From contig NZ_SULM01000010.1 in NCBI RefSeq assembly GCF_005250615.1, positions 62,001 to 126,000 of the forward strand: a stretch of 64,000 bases of DNA, given 5' to 3'. The position numbers and the translations under genes were made by a program. The stretch's first letter is position 1; each line of letters begins with the position of its first letter. The stretch comes from Pseudomonas rhizoryzae (GTDB taxonomy: Bacteria; Pseudomonadota; Gammaproteobacteria; Pseudomonadales; Pseudomonadaceae). Under the pieces are notes generated by a model. That model worked only from the letters and a program-made list of their open reading frames with translations. It did not search any database and was not told where the DNA came from. Positions 38,997 to 49,658 of the stretch are shown piece after piece.

Positions 38997-39758
38997 ATGG
39001 GCCTGCGCTATTTCTTCAAGCAACTGTTACTGCCGCCTGGCGGCCTGCTGCTGCTCCTGCTCGGCGGCTGGTGGCTGCGGCGCCGCCATCCCCGGCTGGG
39101 ATTGCTGTGCTTCTGTTGTGGTCTGCTGGGACTCTGGGCCAGCACCCTGCCGGTGGTGGTGGAGTTCGGCGGTCGCCTGCTCGAGCGCGATATCGCCTTG
39201 CCGCCGGCCAGTTGGCCGTGGCTGGCGCAGCGGGCGGATGCCATCGTCGTGCTCGGCGCCGGGCGCGAAGTGGACGATCCGGGTTGGGGCGGCGATGCCG
39301 CCAGTCACCTGGCGGTGGAGCGACTGCGCTATGCCGCGCGCCTGGCCAAGGCCAGTGGCTTGCCGGTGCTGATCACCGGGGGCTCGCCCTATGATCGGCC
39401 GCTCAGTGAAGCGGCCCTGATGACCGAGGTGATGGAGCGCGATCTGGGGGTGCCGGTACGTTGGCAGGAGGGGGCCAGCCGCACCACCTGGGAGAACGCC
39501 ACGCTCAGCGCGCCTATATTGCGCGAGGCGGGGGTCAAGCGGGTGGTGCTGGTGACCCAGGCCTATCACATGGCCCGTTCGCGCTGGTGCTTCGAGCGCC
39601 AGGGCTTCGAAGTGGTGGCGGCGCCCGTGGGCTTCATCGGTATTCCCAACGGGCGGCCCTTCGGCGGTTGGCTACCGGAAGCCAAGGCGGTCGAGCAGAC
39701 CGCCCAGTTGCTCAACGAGGCCGCCGGCCTGCTAATGTACCCACTGGCCTATCGCTGA
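38997..39758 (+). CDS. YdcF/SanA-like DUF218 membrane protein
   Basis: The 253-residue protein starts with two hydrophobic segments (LLLPPGGLLLLLLGGWWL and LGLLCFCCGLLGLWAS), followed by a DUF218 domain with ADAIVVLGAG, LITGGSPYDRP, SRTTWENA and VLVTQAYHMARSRWCF. Members such as ElyC and SanA act in envelope integrity and lipid-carrier metabolism. The ATG at 38997 is preferred to the GTG at 38991 because GGAAG is spaced well. Its 3' end overlaps convergent lnt by ten bases. Confidence 0.9.
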   Translation: MGLRYFFKQLLLPPGGLLLLLLGGWWLRRRHPRLGLLCFCCGLLGLWASTLPVVVEFGGRLLERDIALPPASWPWLAQRADAIVVLGAGREVDDPGWGGDAASHLAVERLRYAARLAKASGLPVLITGGSPYDRPLSEAALMTEVMERDLGVPVRWQEGASRTTWENATLSAPILREAGVKRVVLVTQAYHMARSRWCFERQGFEVVAAPVGFIGIPNGRPFGGWLPEAKAVEQTAQLLNEAAGLLMYPLAYR

Positions 39759-41296
39759 GTGACCACCAGCGGCGCCGGTTCGGGTCTGTCCTGCCGGCGC
39801 AGCAGCAGGCCCCACAGCAGGACCAGGGCGGAGAAGATCTCCAGCGGCCAGCGGTGGTACCGCAGATAGGGCGTCAGGCCCTCCATGGGCACCACGGTGC
39901 CCTGCAGCACGCCGACCTGGTAGGGCGGAATCTGCCGGCTGATGCGACCGAAGGGATCGACCAGCGCCGTGATGCCGTCGTTGGTCACCCGGATCAGCCA
40001 GCGACCGGTTTCCAGGGCACGCATCTGGGCCATCTGCAGGTGCTGCTGCGGACCGATGGATTTGCCGAACCAGGTGTCGTTGCTGATGGTGAGCAGCAAT
40101 TGACTCTGGGCGGCCATGTCGGCGACGAATTCCGGATAGACCACCTCGTAGCAGATGAAGGGCGCCACACGATAGCCCTTTACCAGCAGTGGTTGCTGGT
40201 TTTCGGGGCCGCGCACGAAGTCGGACATGGGCAGATCGAAGAAGCCGATCAGGCCACGCAGGTATTCCTGCAGCGGCACGTATTCGCCGAAGGGCACCAG
40301 CTTCTGCTTGTAGTAGGTGCCTGAGCCGTTACCGACCGCGGTGATGCTGTTGAAGTAGCGCGACTCGCCATTGGCATCGCGTTCCCGGTCGGGTAGGCCG
40401 GTCACCAGGGCGCCGCCGTGGGCCGCGACCTGGGCGCCTTCGGCGGCGAGGAAGTCGCTGACGTATTCGCGCAGCACGGGAATGGCATTTTCCGGCCAGA
40501 CCACCAGATCGGCATCGGTCTGCTCGGCGGTGCGGTCGCGATAGAGCGCCAGGGTGGCGCGCGCGTGGTCCGGATTCCACTTGAGTTCCTGGGCGATGTT
40601 GCCCTGTACCCCGGCGACCTTGAGCGGAGCGCCGGCCGGTTGCGTCCAGACCTGGCCCTGGAAGACGTCGCCGGCGACCCAGGGCAGCGCCAGCAGCACC
40701 AGCGCCGTCACCAGCGCCGCCGGACGCCGCAGCAGGCGCGGGAGGTTGACCAAGAGCGCCGCCGTGAGCGCCAGCGCCGCCGAAATCAGCCAGACACCGC
40801 CCAGGGGCGCCAGGCCCTGCAGCGGGCCGCTCAGCTGGCTGTAGCCGAGGAACAACCAGGGAAACCCGGTCAGCGCCCAGCTACGGAACAACTCCAGGGC
40901 GAACCACAGGCCGGCGAAGGTGAGGGCATCGCCCAGGGGCGCCTGGTTGCGCCTCAAGCACAGCGCCCAGAGCCAGGCGGGCAGGGCGAAGAACAGCGCG
41001 ATGCCGGCGCAGAAACCCACGGTGAGAAACAGCGCCAGGGGCGTCGAAGCCGCGCCGTAGGTATGGATGCTGACGTAGATCCAGCTGGTACCGGCGAGGA
41101 AGGCGCCGAAGCCGTAGCACCAGCCGCGCAAGAAGGCGCGCCAGGCGGTGAGGCCCTTGAGGCCGAGGTAGAAGAGGCCGGCGGACACCAGTGCCAGCGG
41201 CCAGATGTTGAAGGGGGCCAGTGCCAGGGGCGTGAGGGCTCCGGCGAAAAGCGCCAGAAGGTTGCCCTTCCAGCCGGGTTGGGTGGTCCAGCGCAT
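39749..41296 (-). CDS. lnt: Apolipoprotein N-acyltransferase
   Basis: Inner-membrane enzyme that adds the third acyl chain to lipoproteins. The 515-residue protein has an N-terminal membrane domain and a nitrilase-like periplasmic domain. The catalytic triad can be placed at Glu269 (WPENAIP), Lys330 (YYKQKLVPFGEY) and Cys382 (FICYEVVYP). AAGGAT precedes the ATG at 41296; the longer upstream reading lacks homology. It follows corC at a distance of 234 bases, in which a REP-like pair lies. Required for sorting of the lipoproteins encoded here (RlpA, LptE). Confidence 0.95.
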   Translation of the reverse strand: MRWTTQPGWKGNLLALFAGALTPLALAPFNIWPLALVSAGLFYLGLKGLTAWRAFLRGWCYGFGAFLAGTSWIYVSIHTYGAASTPLALFLTVGFCAGIALFFALPAWLWALCLRRNQAPLGDALTFAGLWFALELFRSWALTGFPWLFLGYSQLSGPLQGLAPLGGVWLISAALALTAALLVNLPRLLRRPAALVTALVLLALPWVAGDVFQGQVWTQPAGAPLKVAGVQGNIAQELKWNPDHARATLALYRDRTAEQTDADLVVWPENAIPVLREYVSDFLAAEGAQVAAHGGALVTGLPDRERDANGESRYFNSITAVGNGSGTYYKQKLVPFGEYVPLQEYLRGLIGFFDLPMSDFVRGPENQQPLLVKGYRVAPFICYEVVYPEFVADMAAQSQLLLTISNDTWFGKSIGPQQHLQMAQMRALETGRWLIRVTNDGITALVDPFGRISRQIPPYQVGVLQGTVVPMEGLTPYLRYHRWPLEIFSALVLLWGLLLRRQDRPEPAPLVVTQR

Positions 41297-41408
41297 CGAG
41301 AATCCTTGGTCCGATCGAGGCTGCGCAAGCTTACTCGCCAGCGCGGGGGAGTGCCAAAGGCGCGTGCGGGGAGTGAGCTGGATTGCAGAGGGGAGGGGGA
41401 GTGGCGAT

Positions 41409-41506
41409 CCGTAGGTTGGGCTGAGACAGCTCCAGCGTCGAAGCCCAACGGGGTCGACCTCGCGGCAAGGCCTGTTGGGCTTCACTGCGCTCAACCCAAC
41501 CTACGG
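41409..41506. repeat. REP-like inverted doublet, copy A (long unit then short unit)
   Basis: A 43-base unit (41409-41451, starts CCGTAGGTTGGGC, ends GAAGCCCAACGG) is followed by an inverted, shorter unit (41471-41506, starts CCTGTTGGGCTTC, ends CCCAACCTACGG). Ends match as reverse complements while the middles differ. The same two units occur at 54681-54769 in the opposite order. Located between corC and lnt. Confidence 0.8.
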
Positions 41507-41530
41507 TGGTCCGTAGGCGGGCGCGCCGTG

Positions 41531-42367
41531 CTAGCGATTGACCGGGGTCACCCGCAGCAGATGGATGCGGCGACCGTCGGCGTTGAGCACGCGGAAGCGG
41601 AAGTCGTCGATCACCGTTTCTTCGTTGCGCTTGGGCAGGTGGCCCAGGCGATTCATCACCAGGCCGCCGGCCGTGTCGGCCTCGGTGTCGGCGAAGCGGG
41701 TTTCCAGGATTTCGTTGAGCGTGTCGATGGGGGTGAGCGCCTTGACCACGAAGTCGCCATTGGGCAGCGACTTGATGAAGCTCTCTTCCTCGACGTCGTG
41801 CTCGTCCTCGATCTCGCCGACGATCTGCTCCAGCACGTCTTCGATGGTCACCAGGCCGGCGACGCCGCCGTATTCGTCCACCACGATGGCCATGTGGTTA
41901 TGGGTGGTACGGAATTCGCGCAACAGCACGTTGAGGCGCTTGGATTCGGGCACGAAGGTGGCCGGGCGCAGCGCCGACTTGAGGTCGAAGGTGCGCTCGT
42001 GGTCCAGCAGCAGGGGCAGCAGGTCCTTGGCCAGGAGCAGGCCGAGGACATCGTCGGGGCCGTCGCCGATCACCGGATAGCGGGAGTGGGCGGCCTCGAT
42101 CACCGCCGGCAGGAATTCCGCGGGGGTCTGGTGGGCGCGGATGCTGATGATCTGGGAGCGCGGCACCATGATGTCGCGCACCTGGAGGTCGGCCACCGAG
42201 ATGGCTCCCTCGACGATGGACAGCACCTCGCTGTCGAGCACCTTGTTCTCGTGGGCTTCGCGCAGCAGTTCCAGCAGCTCTTGGCGGCTCTTGGGTTCAT
42301 GGGCAAAGGCCTGGACGATGCGTTCCAGCCAGGAACGATGCCCATTGCCTGATCGATCTTCGTTCAT
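41531..42367 (-). CDS. corC: CorC/YbeX-family CBS-domain protein
   Basis: Cytoplasmic 278-residue protein with two CBS domains (VRDIMVPRSQIISI and ...HMAIVVDEYGGVAGLVTIEDVLEQIVGEIEDE) and a C-terminal CorC_HlyC domain. The family was linked to magnesium/cobalt efflux and more recently, as YbeX, to ribosome metabolism; the presence of ybeY and phoH next door favours the latter. The ATG at 42367 is seven bases after ybeY. No transmembrane segment is seen, unlike the larger HlyC-related exporters. Confidence 0.93.
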   Translation of the reverse strand: MNEDRSGNGHRSWLERIVQAFAHEPKSRQELLELLREAHENKVLDSEVLSIVEGAISVADLQVRDIMVPRSQIISIRAHQTPAEFLPAVIEAAHSRYPVIGDGPDDVLGLLLAKDLLPLLLDHERTFDLKSALRPATFVPESKRLNVLLREFRTTHNHMAIVVDEYGGVAGLVTIEDVLEQIVGEIEDEHDVEEESFIKSLPNGDFVVKALTPIDTLNEILETRFADTEADTAGGLVMNRLGHLPKRNEETVIDDFRFRVLNADGRRIHLLRVTPVNR

Positions 42368-42374
42368 GTGTGTG

Positions 42375-42830
42375 TCATTCACCGTAGGGATCGGGGTAGC
42401 CCAGTTCTGCGAGCAATTGGCGTTCCAGGTCTTCCATCTCCTCGGCTTCGTCATCTTCCAGATGATCGTAGCCGAGCAGGTGCAAACAGCCGTGGATGAC
42501 CAGGTGCGCCCAGTGCGCCTTGGCGAGCTTGCCTTGCTCGGCGGCCTCGCGGGCCACCACGGGGGCGCAGATCACCAGATCGCCGAGCAGGGGGATATCG
42601 AGGAATTCGTCCGGCACGTTGGCCGGGAAGGACAGCACGTTGGTGGCGTAGTCCTTGTGCCGCCAGGTGCGATTCAGCTCGCGGCCTTCGGCTTCGTCCA
42701 CCAGGCGGATGGTGAGTTCCGAGTCGCCCTGGCGGGCGCGCAGGGCCAGTTCACACCAGCGGCGTAAGTCCGGCTCCTCGGGGAGGTCGGCCGCCTCGCT
42801 GGCGACCTGGACGTCCAGCTCAATCGCCAT
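42375..42830 (-). CDS. ybeY: Endoribonuclease YbeY, rRNA maturation factor
   Basis: Single-strand endoribonuclease that matures the 16S 3' end and supports ribosome quality control. The 151-residue protein carries the metal-binding signature [15 protein letters not shown], with all three histidines. The ATG at 42830 overlaps the phoH stop by eleven bases. It belongs to the phoH-ybeY-corC(-lnt) cluster. Confidence 0.96.
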   Translation of the reverse strand: MAIELDVQVASEAADLPEEPDLRRWCELALRARQGDSELTIRLVDEAEGRELNRTWRHKDYATNVLSFPANVPDEFLDIPLLGDLVICAPVVAREAAEQGKLAKAHWAHLVIHGCLHLLGYDHLEDDEAEEMEDLERQLLAELGYPDPYGE

Positions 42831-43839
42831 GGCGATCGTCCCCGTTGGCATTGGCGCGCGGCTGAGCCTGCAGCGCCTCGAAACGGTCGTAGGCCTCGAC
42901 GATGCGCTGCACCAGCGGATGGCGCACCACGTCCTTGGACTCGAAGTGGGTGAAGCCGATGCCGGGGACATCGCGCAGCACTTCGATGACGTGCTTGAGG
43001 CCCGACTTGGTGCCGCGCGGCAGGTCGACCTGGGTGACGTCACCGGTGATGACCGCGGTGGAACCGAAACCGATCCGGGTGAGGAACATCTTCATCTGCT
43101 CGAGGGTGGTGTTCTGACTTTCGTCGAGAATGATGAAGCTATTGTTGAGGGTGCGACCGCGCATGTAGGCCAGTGGCGCGACCTCGATCACCTGGCGCTC
43201 GATCAGCTTGGCCACCTGCTCGAAACCGAGCATCTCGTAGAGGGCGTCGTACAGCGGGCGCAGGTAGGGGTCGATCTTCTGCGCCAGGTCGCCGGGCAGG
43301 AAACCGAGTTTCTCGCCGGCTTCCACCGCCGGGCGCACCAGCAGGATGCGGCGGATCTGTTCGCGCTCCAGGGCGTCCACGGCGCAGGCCACGGCCAGGT
43401 AGGTCTTGCCGGTGCCGGCCGGGCCTATGCCGAAGTTGATGTCATGATCGAGGATCGATTTGACGTAGCGCTGCTGGTTGGCGCCGCGCGGACGGATCAT
43501 GCCCTTCTTGGTGCGCAGGGCCACGCTGGTGTCGCCGCCGCGATGCTCCTGCTGCAGGGCTTCCAGGCCGGACTCCTGCAGATAGAGATGCACCAGTTCC
43601 GGCGCCACCGGGGTGCCGCTGGCGGTCTCGCGATAGAGGCGCTGCAGGAGATTCTGCGCGGCGCGAGTGCGCTCGGAATCGCCAACCAGTTCGAACTGGT
43701 TGCCGCGGTTGCGGATCTCGATACCGAGGCGGCTTTCGATCTGGCGCAGATTTTCATCGAGCTGGCCGCACAGGTTGGCGAAGCGGTCGGCATCGAAGGG
43801 TTCGAGGGTGAAGTGCTGGAGCGTCTGAGGGGTATTCAA
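42820..43839 (-). CDS. ybeZ: PhoH-like ATPase YbeZ
   Basis: P-loop NTPase of 339 residues with RNA-helicase-like features that partners YbeY in RNA metabolism. The Walker A is [11 protein letters not shown], Walker [12 protein letters not shown], with [10 protein letters not shown] before it. An N-terminal KH-like region ([16 protein letters not shown]) precedes the ATPase domain. The 3' end overlaps ybeY. The gap to miaB, 103 bases, suggests either a shared unit or an internal promoter. Name phoH is historical. Confidence 0.95.
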   Translation of the reverse strand: MNTPQTLQHFTLEPFDADRFANLCGQLDENLRQIESRLGIEIRNRGNQFELVGDSERTRAAQNLLQRLYRETASGTPVAPELVHLYLQESGLEALQQEHRGGDTSVALRTKKGMIRPRGANQQRYVKSILDHDINFGIGPAGTGKTYLAVACAVDALEREQIRRILLVRPAVEAGEKLGFLPGDLAQKIDPYLRPLYDALYEMLGFEQVAKLIERQVIEVAPLAYMRGRTLNNSFIILDESQNTTLEQMKMFLTRIGFGSTAVITGDVTQVDLPRGTKSGLKHVIEVLRDVPGIGFTHFESKDVVRHPLVQRIVEAYDRFEALQAQPRANANGDDRHGD

Positions 43840-43942
43840 CGGTACTGGGAGACCCTTTGGCTGACTTTACGAAAACTTGACGTTGCTTGACTGGAGAGTA
43901 ACCCGCGTCGCGCCCTTGGCAAAGGGCGCATGCGACCATCCA

Positions 43943-45316
43943 TCAGGCCAGCGCGACGGCGACGGGTGGGCGGGCGCCGTTGGCGACGGGGCTCAGCAGG
44001 GTGCCCCGCAGGGAGTGCGGCAGGGCCTCGTCGATCTGTACCTGGACGAACTGGCCGATCAGGCTGGCATCGCTGCAACGGAAGTTGACGATGCGGTTGT
44101 TCTCGGTACGGCCCTGCAGCATGCCGGGATCGCGCTTGGAAAAGTCGCTGACCAGGATGGTCTGGACGCTGCCAGCCATGCGCCGGCTGATCTCGAAACC
44201 CTGCTGATGGATGCGCGTCTGCAGGATCTGCAGGCGCTGCTTCTTGACCTCGTCGGGGGTGTCGTCGACCAGGTCCGCCGCCGGGGTGCCAGGGCGGGCG
44301 CTGTAGATGAAGGAGAAGGAGAAGTCGAAACCGACGTCCTCGATCAGCTTCATGGTCTGCTCGAAGTCCTTCTCGGTCTCGCCGGGGAAGCCGACGATGA
44401 AGTCCGAGCTGATGCAGATGTCGGGCACCGCCGCCTTGAGCTTGCGGATGCGCGACTTGTATTCCAGCGCCGTGTGGTTGCGCTTCATGGCCGCCAGGAT
44501 GCGATCCGAACCGGCCTGCACCGGCAGGTGCACGAACTTCACCAACTCCGGGATCTCGGCGTGGGCCTGGATCAGGGCGTCGGAGAATTCCAGCGGATGC
44601 GAGGTGGTGTAGCGGATGCGGTCGATGCCGTCCACTGCCGCCACCACATAGAGCAATTCGGCGAAGTCGGCGATACGGCCATCACCGGTGGCGCCGCGAT
44701 AGCCGTTGACGTTCTGGCCCAGCAGGGTCACCTCGCGCACGCCGTGCTCGGCGAGGTGAATGATCTCGGCGAGGACGTCGTCCAGCGGCCGGCTGACCTC
44801 TTCGCCACGGGTGTAGGGCACCACGCAGAAGGTGCAGTACTTGCTGCAGCCTTCCATGATGGAGACGAAGGCGCTGGGGCCGTCGATGCGCGGCTCGGGC
44901 AGGCGGTCGAACTTCTCGATCTCGGGGAAGGAGATGTCCACCTGGGGTGCCCGGGTGGTGCGCGCGGCGTCGATCATTTCCGGCAGGCGGTGCAGGGTCT
45001 GGGGGCCGAAGACCACGTCGACGTAGGGCGCGCGATCACGGATGGCGGCGCCTTCCTGGCTGGCCACGCAGCCACCGACGCCGATCACCAGATCGGGATT
45101 CTCCAGCTTGAGTTCGCGCCAGCGACCGAGCTGGGAGAACACCTTCTCCTGCGCCTTCTCGCGGATCGAGCAGGTGTTGAGCAGGATGACGTCGGCCTCG
45201 GCCGGATTCTGGGTGACTTCCAGGGGCTCACGCTCGCCGAGCAGGTCGACCATGCGCGACGAATCGTATTCGTTCATCTGGCAGCCATGGGTTTCGATAT
45301 AGAGCTTCTTGGACAT
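43943..45316 (-). CDS. miaB: tRNA-2-methylthio-N6-dimethylallyladenosine synthase MiaB
   Basis: Radical-SAM methylthiotransferase modifying A37 of tRNAs that read UNN codons. The 457-residue protein begins with the UPF0004 domain, its cluster cysteines in [22 protein letters not shown] and [11 protein letters not shown]. The radical-SAM motif is [15 protein letters not shown] and the C-terminal TRAM domain follows. The ATG at 45316 is conserved. The 290 bases upstream to the divergent small gene contain a minus-strand TATAAT box and otherwise no supported gene. Confidence 0.96.
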   Translation of the reverse strand: MSKKLYIETHGCQMNEYDSSRMVDLLGEREPLEVTQNPAEADVILLNTCSIREKAQEKVFSQLGRWRELKLENPDLVIGVGGCVASQEGAAIRDRAPYVDVVFGPQTLHRLPEMIDAARTTRAPQVDISFPEIEKFDRLPEPRIDGPSAFVSIMEGCSKYCTFCVVPYTRGEEVSRPLDDVLAEIIHLAEHGVREVTLLGQNVNGYRGATGDGRIADFAELLYVVAAVDGIDRIRYTTSHPLEFSDALIQAHAEIPELVKFVHLPVQAGSDRILAAMKRNHTALEYKSRIRKLKAAVPDICISSDFIVGFPGETEKDFEQTMKLIEDVGFDFSFSFIYSARPGTPAADLVDDTPDEVKKQRLQILQTRIHQQGFEISRRMAGSVQTILVSDFSKRDPGMLQGRTENNRIVNFRCSDASLIGQFVQVQIDEALPHSLRGTLLSPVANGARPPVAVALA

Positions 45317-45350
45317 GCGCGGCAGGGAGTCGGTGGCGAGTGGACCGCGC

Positions 45351-45356
45351 ATTATA
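45351..45356 (-). promoter_or_regulatory. Candidate -10 box of miaB
   Basis: TATAAT on the minus strand, 34 bases ahead of the miaB ATG. CTTCCC lies 18 bases further upstream as a weak -35. A consensus -10 is rare in such GC-rich DNA, which supports the call. Confidence 0.45.
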
Positions 45357-45606
45357 GTGATGGCCTCAAGGACGGGGAAGAGCCGCCCGGAAGCGGCGGT
45401 CTGCCTACGGTGGTCGCTCGTGGCAGCGGGATGGCCCTGTTCGAGGCGGTCGAGGCTGCGCTAGCCAAGGCCCTGATCGGCTTGACGCCGTGACCGTGCA
45501 ACAGGCGTCATTGGGCCTCCCGGAGCAGCCTGAGCCAGCGGCTGTTCTCGGTCGAGGCCCATGCTATGCTCGCCGCCCTTTTTCCCATCGAACCTCGCGC
45601 ATCGCC

Positions 45607-45942
45607 ATGAGCTCATCCCCCAGCAAGCCGGCCATCTACAAGGTGATCTTCGTCAACCAGGGTCAGGTCTTCGAGATCTACGCCAAGCAGATCTTCCAGA
45701 GCGATCTCTGGGGCTTCCTGGAAATCGAGGAGCTGGTATTCGGCGAACGTACCCAGGTGGTGGTGGACCCCAGCGAGGAAAAGCTCAAGGCGCAATTCGA
45801 AGGGGTGGTACGCAGCTTCGTACCGATGCATTCGATCATCCGCATCGACGAGGTGGAGCGCCTGGGTCAACCGAAGATCAGCGAGGCCAAGGGCGGCACC
45901 AATGTCATGCCGTTCCCCATGCCGATGCCCGACAAGAGCTGA
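45607..45942 (+). CDS. DUF1820 family protein
   Basis: Small 111-residue cytoplasmic protein. The body (YKVIFVNQGQVFEIYAKQIF, FLEIEELVFGERTQVVVDPSEEKLK) matches the DUF1820 family known in pseudomonads and relatives and placed between miaB and hemL. The ATG at 45607 begins the conserved part; the frame remains open upstream without conservation. A TATGCT sequence about 40 bases before the start may be the -10 box. No biochemical role is established. Confidence 0.9.
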   Translation: MSSSPSKPAIYKVIFVNQGQVFEIYAKQIFQSDLWGFLEIEELVFGERTQVVVDPSEEKLKAQFEGVVRSFVPMHSIIRIDEVERLGQPKISEAKGGTNVMPFPMPMPDKS

Positions 45943-45995
45943 GCATCGCTTAAGGACATCAGCGCTGGGCGAGCTACTGGGCCAGCGCTGAGAGA

Positions 45996-46541
45996 TCAGT
46001 TCTGCGGCGGTTGGAAGGGATTCATGTTGCCGGCGGTCTGCATGTCCTGCAGATAGTCGCGGAAGATCTGGCCCAACACCTGGGTGGCCATCTCCAGCTC
46101 GTCACGGCGCATCTGGGCGCTGACCAGGTCGGCGGTGTCCATGGCTTCGTCGTTGCCGTTGATGGCGGCCATCTTCAGCACGATATAGGCCTGGATGTTG
46201 TTGGGGGGGACGCCTTCACCGCGAAAGAACATGTTGCCCAGGCGATTCTGCGCATCGGCATTGCCCTTGAGCGAGGCCTGCTCGAACCACTGGCGCGCCT
46301 GGTTGAGATCCTTGGGCGTCTGCTTGCCTTCGTAGTAGAAATCACCGAGTTCGTACTGCGCCTGGGCGTCGCCGTCGTGGGCGATCTGCTGGCAGCGGGC
46401 GATCGCCTGCGCCAGGGCTTCGTTGGCCAGAGTCAGGTTGCAACGGCTGGTGCTGGGGACGAGCAGGGAGTTGCCACCGGCCCAGGAGGCCAGGGGCAGC
46501 AAAAACAAGGCTGCGCAGAGGATACGACCAGCGCGGTGCAT
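45996..46541 (-). CDS. Secreted Sel1-repeat (TPR-like) protein
   Basis: A 181-residue protein with signal peptide (ILCAALFLLPLASWAGG) and two to three Sel1-type repeats: GDAQAQYELGDFYYEGKQTP, GNADAQNRLGNMFFRGEGVP, and a looser third. Such repeats serve as protein-interaction scaffolds in the periplasm. The ATG at 46541 has GGAGG six bases before it and is preferred over a TTG at 46556. It lies between the DUF1820 gene (convergent) and hemL (same strand). Partner unknown. Confidence 0.88.
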   Translation of the reverse strand: MHRAGRILCAALFLLPLASWAGGNSLLVPSTSRCNLTLANEALAQAIARCQQIAHDGDAQAQYELGDFYYEGKQTPKDLNQARQWFEQASLKGNADAQNRLGNMFFRGEGVPPNNIQAYIVLKMAAINGNDEAMDTADLVSAQMRRDELEMATQVLGQIFRDYLQDMQTAGNMNPFQPPQN

Positions 46542-46739
46542 GAAGCGCCTCCACAATCGAGGCAGGTTCTTAGAACCCGGCCGGCGAAACGCGCCGACGT
46601 CTCATTATGGGTCAAGCCGCCGCACGCTTTCAAAACCTTTACGCGTAACGGTGGAACTTTTTTACCTGTGACGCCGGCCTCTCAGCTAGGTGAGAGGTCC
46701 GGCCGGGTAGAGAGGTTCCGGGAGCGAGACGGACGGTCC

Positions 46740-48026
<1,287 letters not shown>

Positions 48027-48044
48027 AGAGGCTTCCTCAATGGA

Positions 48045-48674
48045 TCAGGCCGCGAACAGTCGGGCGAAGGCGCGCGCGCGGCGCTCCACCTCGCCTGGCG
48101 TGGCGGCGGAAAACAGGGTGTGGACGACGGCGAGCAGGTCGACGCCCCGTTCGAGCAGCAGGGGGGCGTTGTCCAGGGTGACGCCACCGATGGCGCACAG
48201 GGGCCGGTTGAAGCGACTGCGGGCCTGGTCGAGCAGGTCGAGGGGCGCTGGCGGGGCGTTCGGCTTGGTGCTGGAGGCGAAGAAGCGGCCGAAGGCCAGG
48301 TAGCTGGCGCCGGCCTGGGCAGCGGCCGCGGCCAGCTCCAGGCTGGCATGGCAGGTGCCGCCGATGATGGCATCCGCGCCCAAGTCGGCGCGGGCCGCGG
48401 CCAGGGAGCCGTCTTCCTGGCCCAGGTGCAGGCCGACGCCCAGGGCGCGGGCCAAGGCCAGGTCATCATTGATGATCAGAGTAGCGTCGTGCTGCCGGCA
48501 GAGGTCGGCCAGGGCGGCGGCTTCGTCGTGGCGGCGATGGGCGTCCCCTGACTTGTCGCGGTACTGCACCAGGCGGGCACCGCCTTGCAGCGCAGCTTCG
48601 ACGTAGGTCAGCAGGCGACCCTCGGCGAGCAAGGCGCTGTCGGTGATGGCGTAGAGCCCGCGCAACGGACTCAT
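48045..48674 (-). CDS. thiE: Thiamine-phosphate synthase
   Basis: Joins hydroxymethylpyrimidine pyrophosphate and thiazole phosphate to make thiamine monophosphate. The 209-residue TIM-barrel protein shows [49 protein letters not shown], and a phosphate-binding [10 protein letters not shown]. Its ATG overlaps the thiD stop by four bases, so the pair is cotranslated. Confidence 0.95.
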   Translation of the reverse strand: MSPLRGLYAITDSALLAEGRLLTYVEAALQGGARLVQYRDKSGDAHRRHDEAAALADLCRQHDATLIINDDLALARALGVGLHLGQEDGSLAAARADLGADAIIGGTCHASLELAAAAAQAGASYLAFGRFFASSTKPNAPPAPLDLLDQARSRFNRPLCAIGGVTLDNAPLLLERGVDLLAVVHTLFSAATPGEVERRARAFARLFAA

Positions 48675-49468
48675 GAGCAGAAGTCCAGCGGCAGGCGGCG
48701 TGGCACGTACTGGCCGCGACCGGGTCTTTCGGCGTCCCTCAGGGTACGCCAGGTGTAGTCCAGGGCGCTGCGCACGGCGCTGGGCAGGGCTTCGCCCAGG
48801 GCCAGGCGCCCGGCCAGGGTGCTGGCCAGGGTGCAGCCGGAGCCGTGGTAGCTGCCGGGCAGGCGCTGGCAGACATGGGTCTCGCAGCGGCCGTCGCGGT
48901 CATAGAGGCGGTTGTGCACCTCGTGCTCTTCGCCATGGCCGCCGGTGATCAGCAGGTGGGCGCAATGGGGCAGCAGGCGTTCGGCGCATTGCTCCGGGGT
49001 GCCCTCGGGCAACTCGGCGAGGATGCGCGCCTCGGGCAGATTGGGGGTGGCGATGGTGGCGCGTGGCAAGAGGCGCTCGCGGATGGCGTAGCCGACCTCG
49101 TCCTTGCCCAGGGCGCCGCCGCCGCCGGCGCGCAGCACCGGATCGCACACCAGCGGCACGCCGGGCAGGGCTTCCATGATTTCCAGCACCGTCTCGACCA
49201 TCTCCACCGAGCCGAGCATGCCCAGCTTGACCGCCGCCACCGGCAGATCGGCGATGATCGCCCGCGCCTGGGCCAGCACCCACTCGCGATCCAGCACGCG
49301 GAAGTCCTGGACGTCGACGGTGTCCTGCACGGTCAGGGCGGTGACCGCGGGGGCGGCGTGGCAACCCTGGGCGAGCAGGGCCTCGATGTCGGCCTGCAGG
49401 CCGGCGCCGCCACTCGGATCGTGGCCGGACAGACAGAGGACGACGGGACGTTGGGGTTCGAGGGTCAT
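48671..49468 (-). CDS. thiD: Hydroxymethylpyrimidine/phosphomethylpyrimidine kinase
   Basis: Ribokinase-fold kinase performing both phosphorylations of the thiamine pyrimidine moiety. The 265-residue product has [21 protein letters not shown], the [15 protein letters not shown] segment, [17 protein letters not shown] and the catalytic [12 protein letters not shown] near the anion hole. First gene of thiD-thiE-hemL. The 190-base gap to the divergent ABC pair holds no other gene. Confidence 0.95.
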   Translation of the reverse strand: MTLEPQRPVVLCLSGHDPSGGAGLQADIEALLAQGCHAAPAVTALTVQDTVDVQDFRVLDREWVLAQARAIIADLPVAAVKLGMLGSVEMVETVLEIMEALPGVPLVCDPVLRAGGGGALGKDEVGYAIRERLLPRATIATPNLPEARILAELPEGTPEQCAERLLPHCAHLLITGGHGEEHEVHNRLYDRDGRCETHVCQRLPGSYHGSGCTLASTLAGRLALGEALPSAVRSALDYTWRTLRDAERPGRGQYVPRRLPLDFCS

Positions 49469-49625
49469 GGACGTCAGCCTAGCAAAGAGAAGGGGGCGCA
49501 GCGGCCGGGCGCGGCAGGGAGTGGCACCCTACAACGACCTCGCGCCCCGCGCCACCCGTTGCCGTCACCCATTGATATGGGACCCAGATCGGACGACGGA
49601 ACTCCGTTACCCCGGAGTGAGCCGA

Positions 49626-49631
49626 TATACT
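49626..49631 (+). promoter_or_regulatory. Possible -10 box of the ABC exporter operon
   Basis: TATACT lies 28 bases before the first exporter ATG; the following bases (TATACTGCAC) match those at the proA promoter candidate. A small inverted repeat CTCCG/CGGAG precedes it. No clear -35. Confidence 0.3.
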
Positions 49632-49658
49632 GCACCTTTGGTTGCCTAAGGCGGATAT

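Noticed and set aside
45357-45606. Gap between miaB and the DUF1820 gene considered for a small gene (a frame ending about 45493)
   Set aside because: The frame has no start with a ribosome site and its sequence is an extension of an antisense frame; only promoter sequence is supported.
46673-46703. Stem GCCGG-CCTCTCA...TGAGAGG-CCGGC after hemL
   Set aside because: A decent stem, but neither strand has a T run next to it (the nearby T run lies on the wrong side for hemL), so it is not called a terminator.
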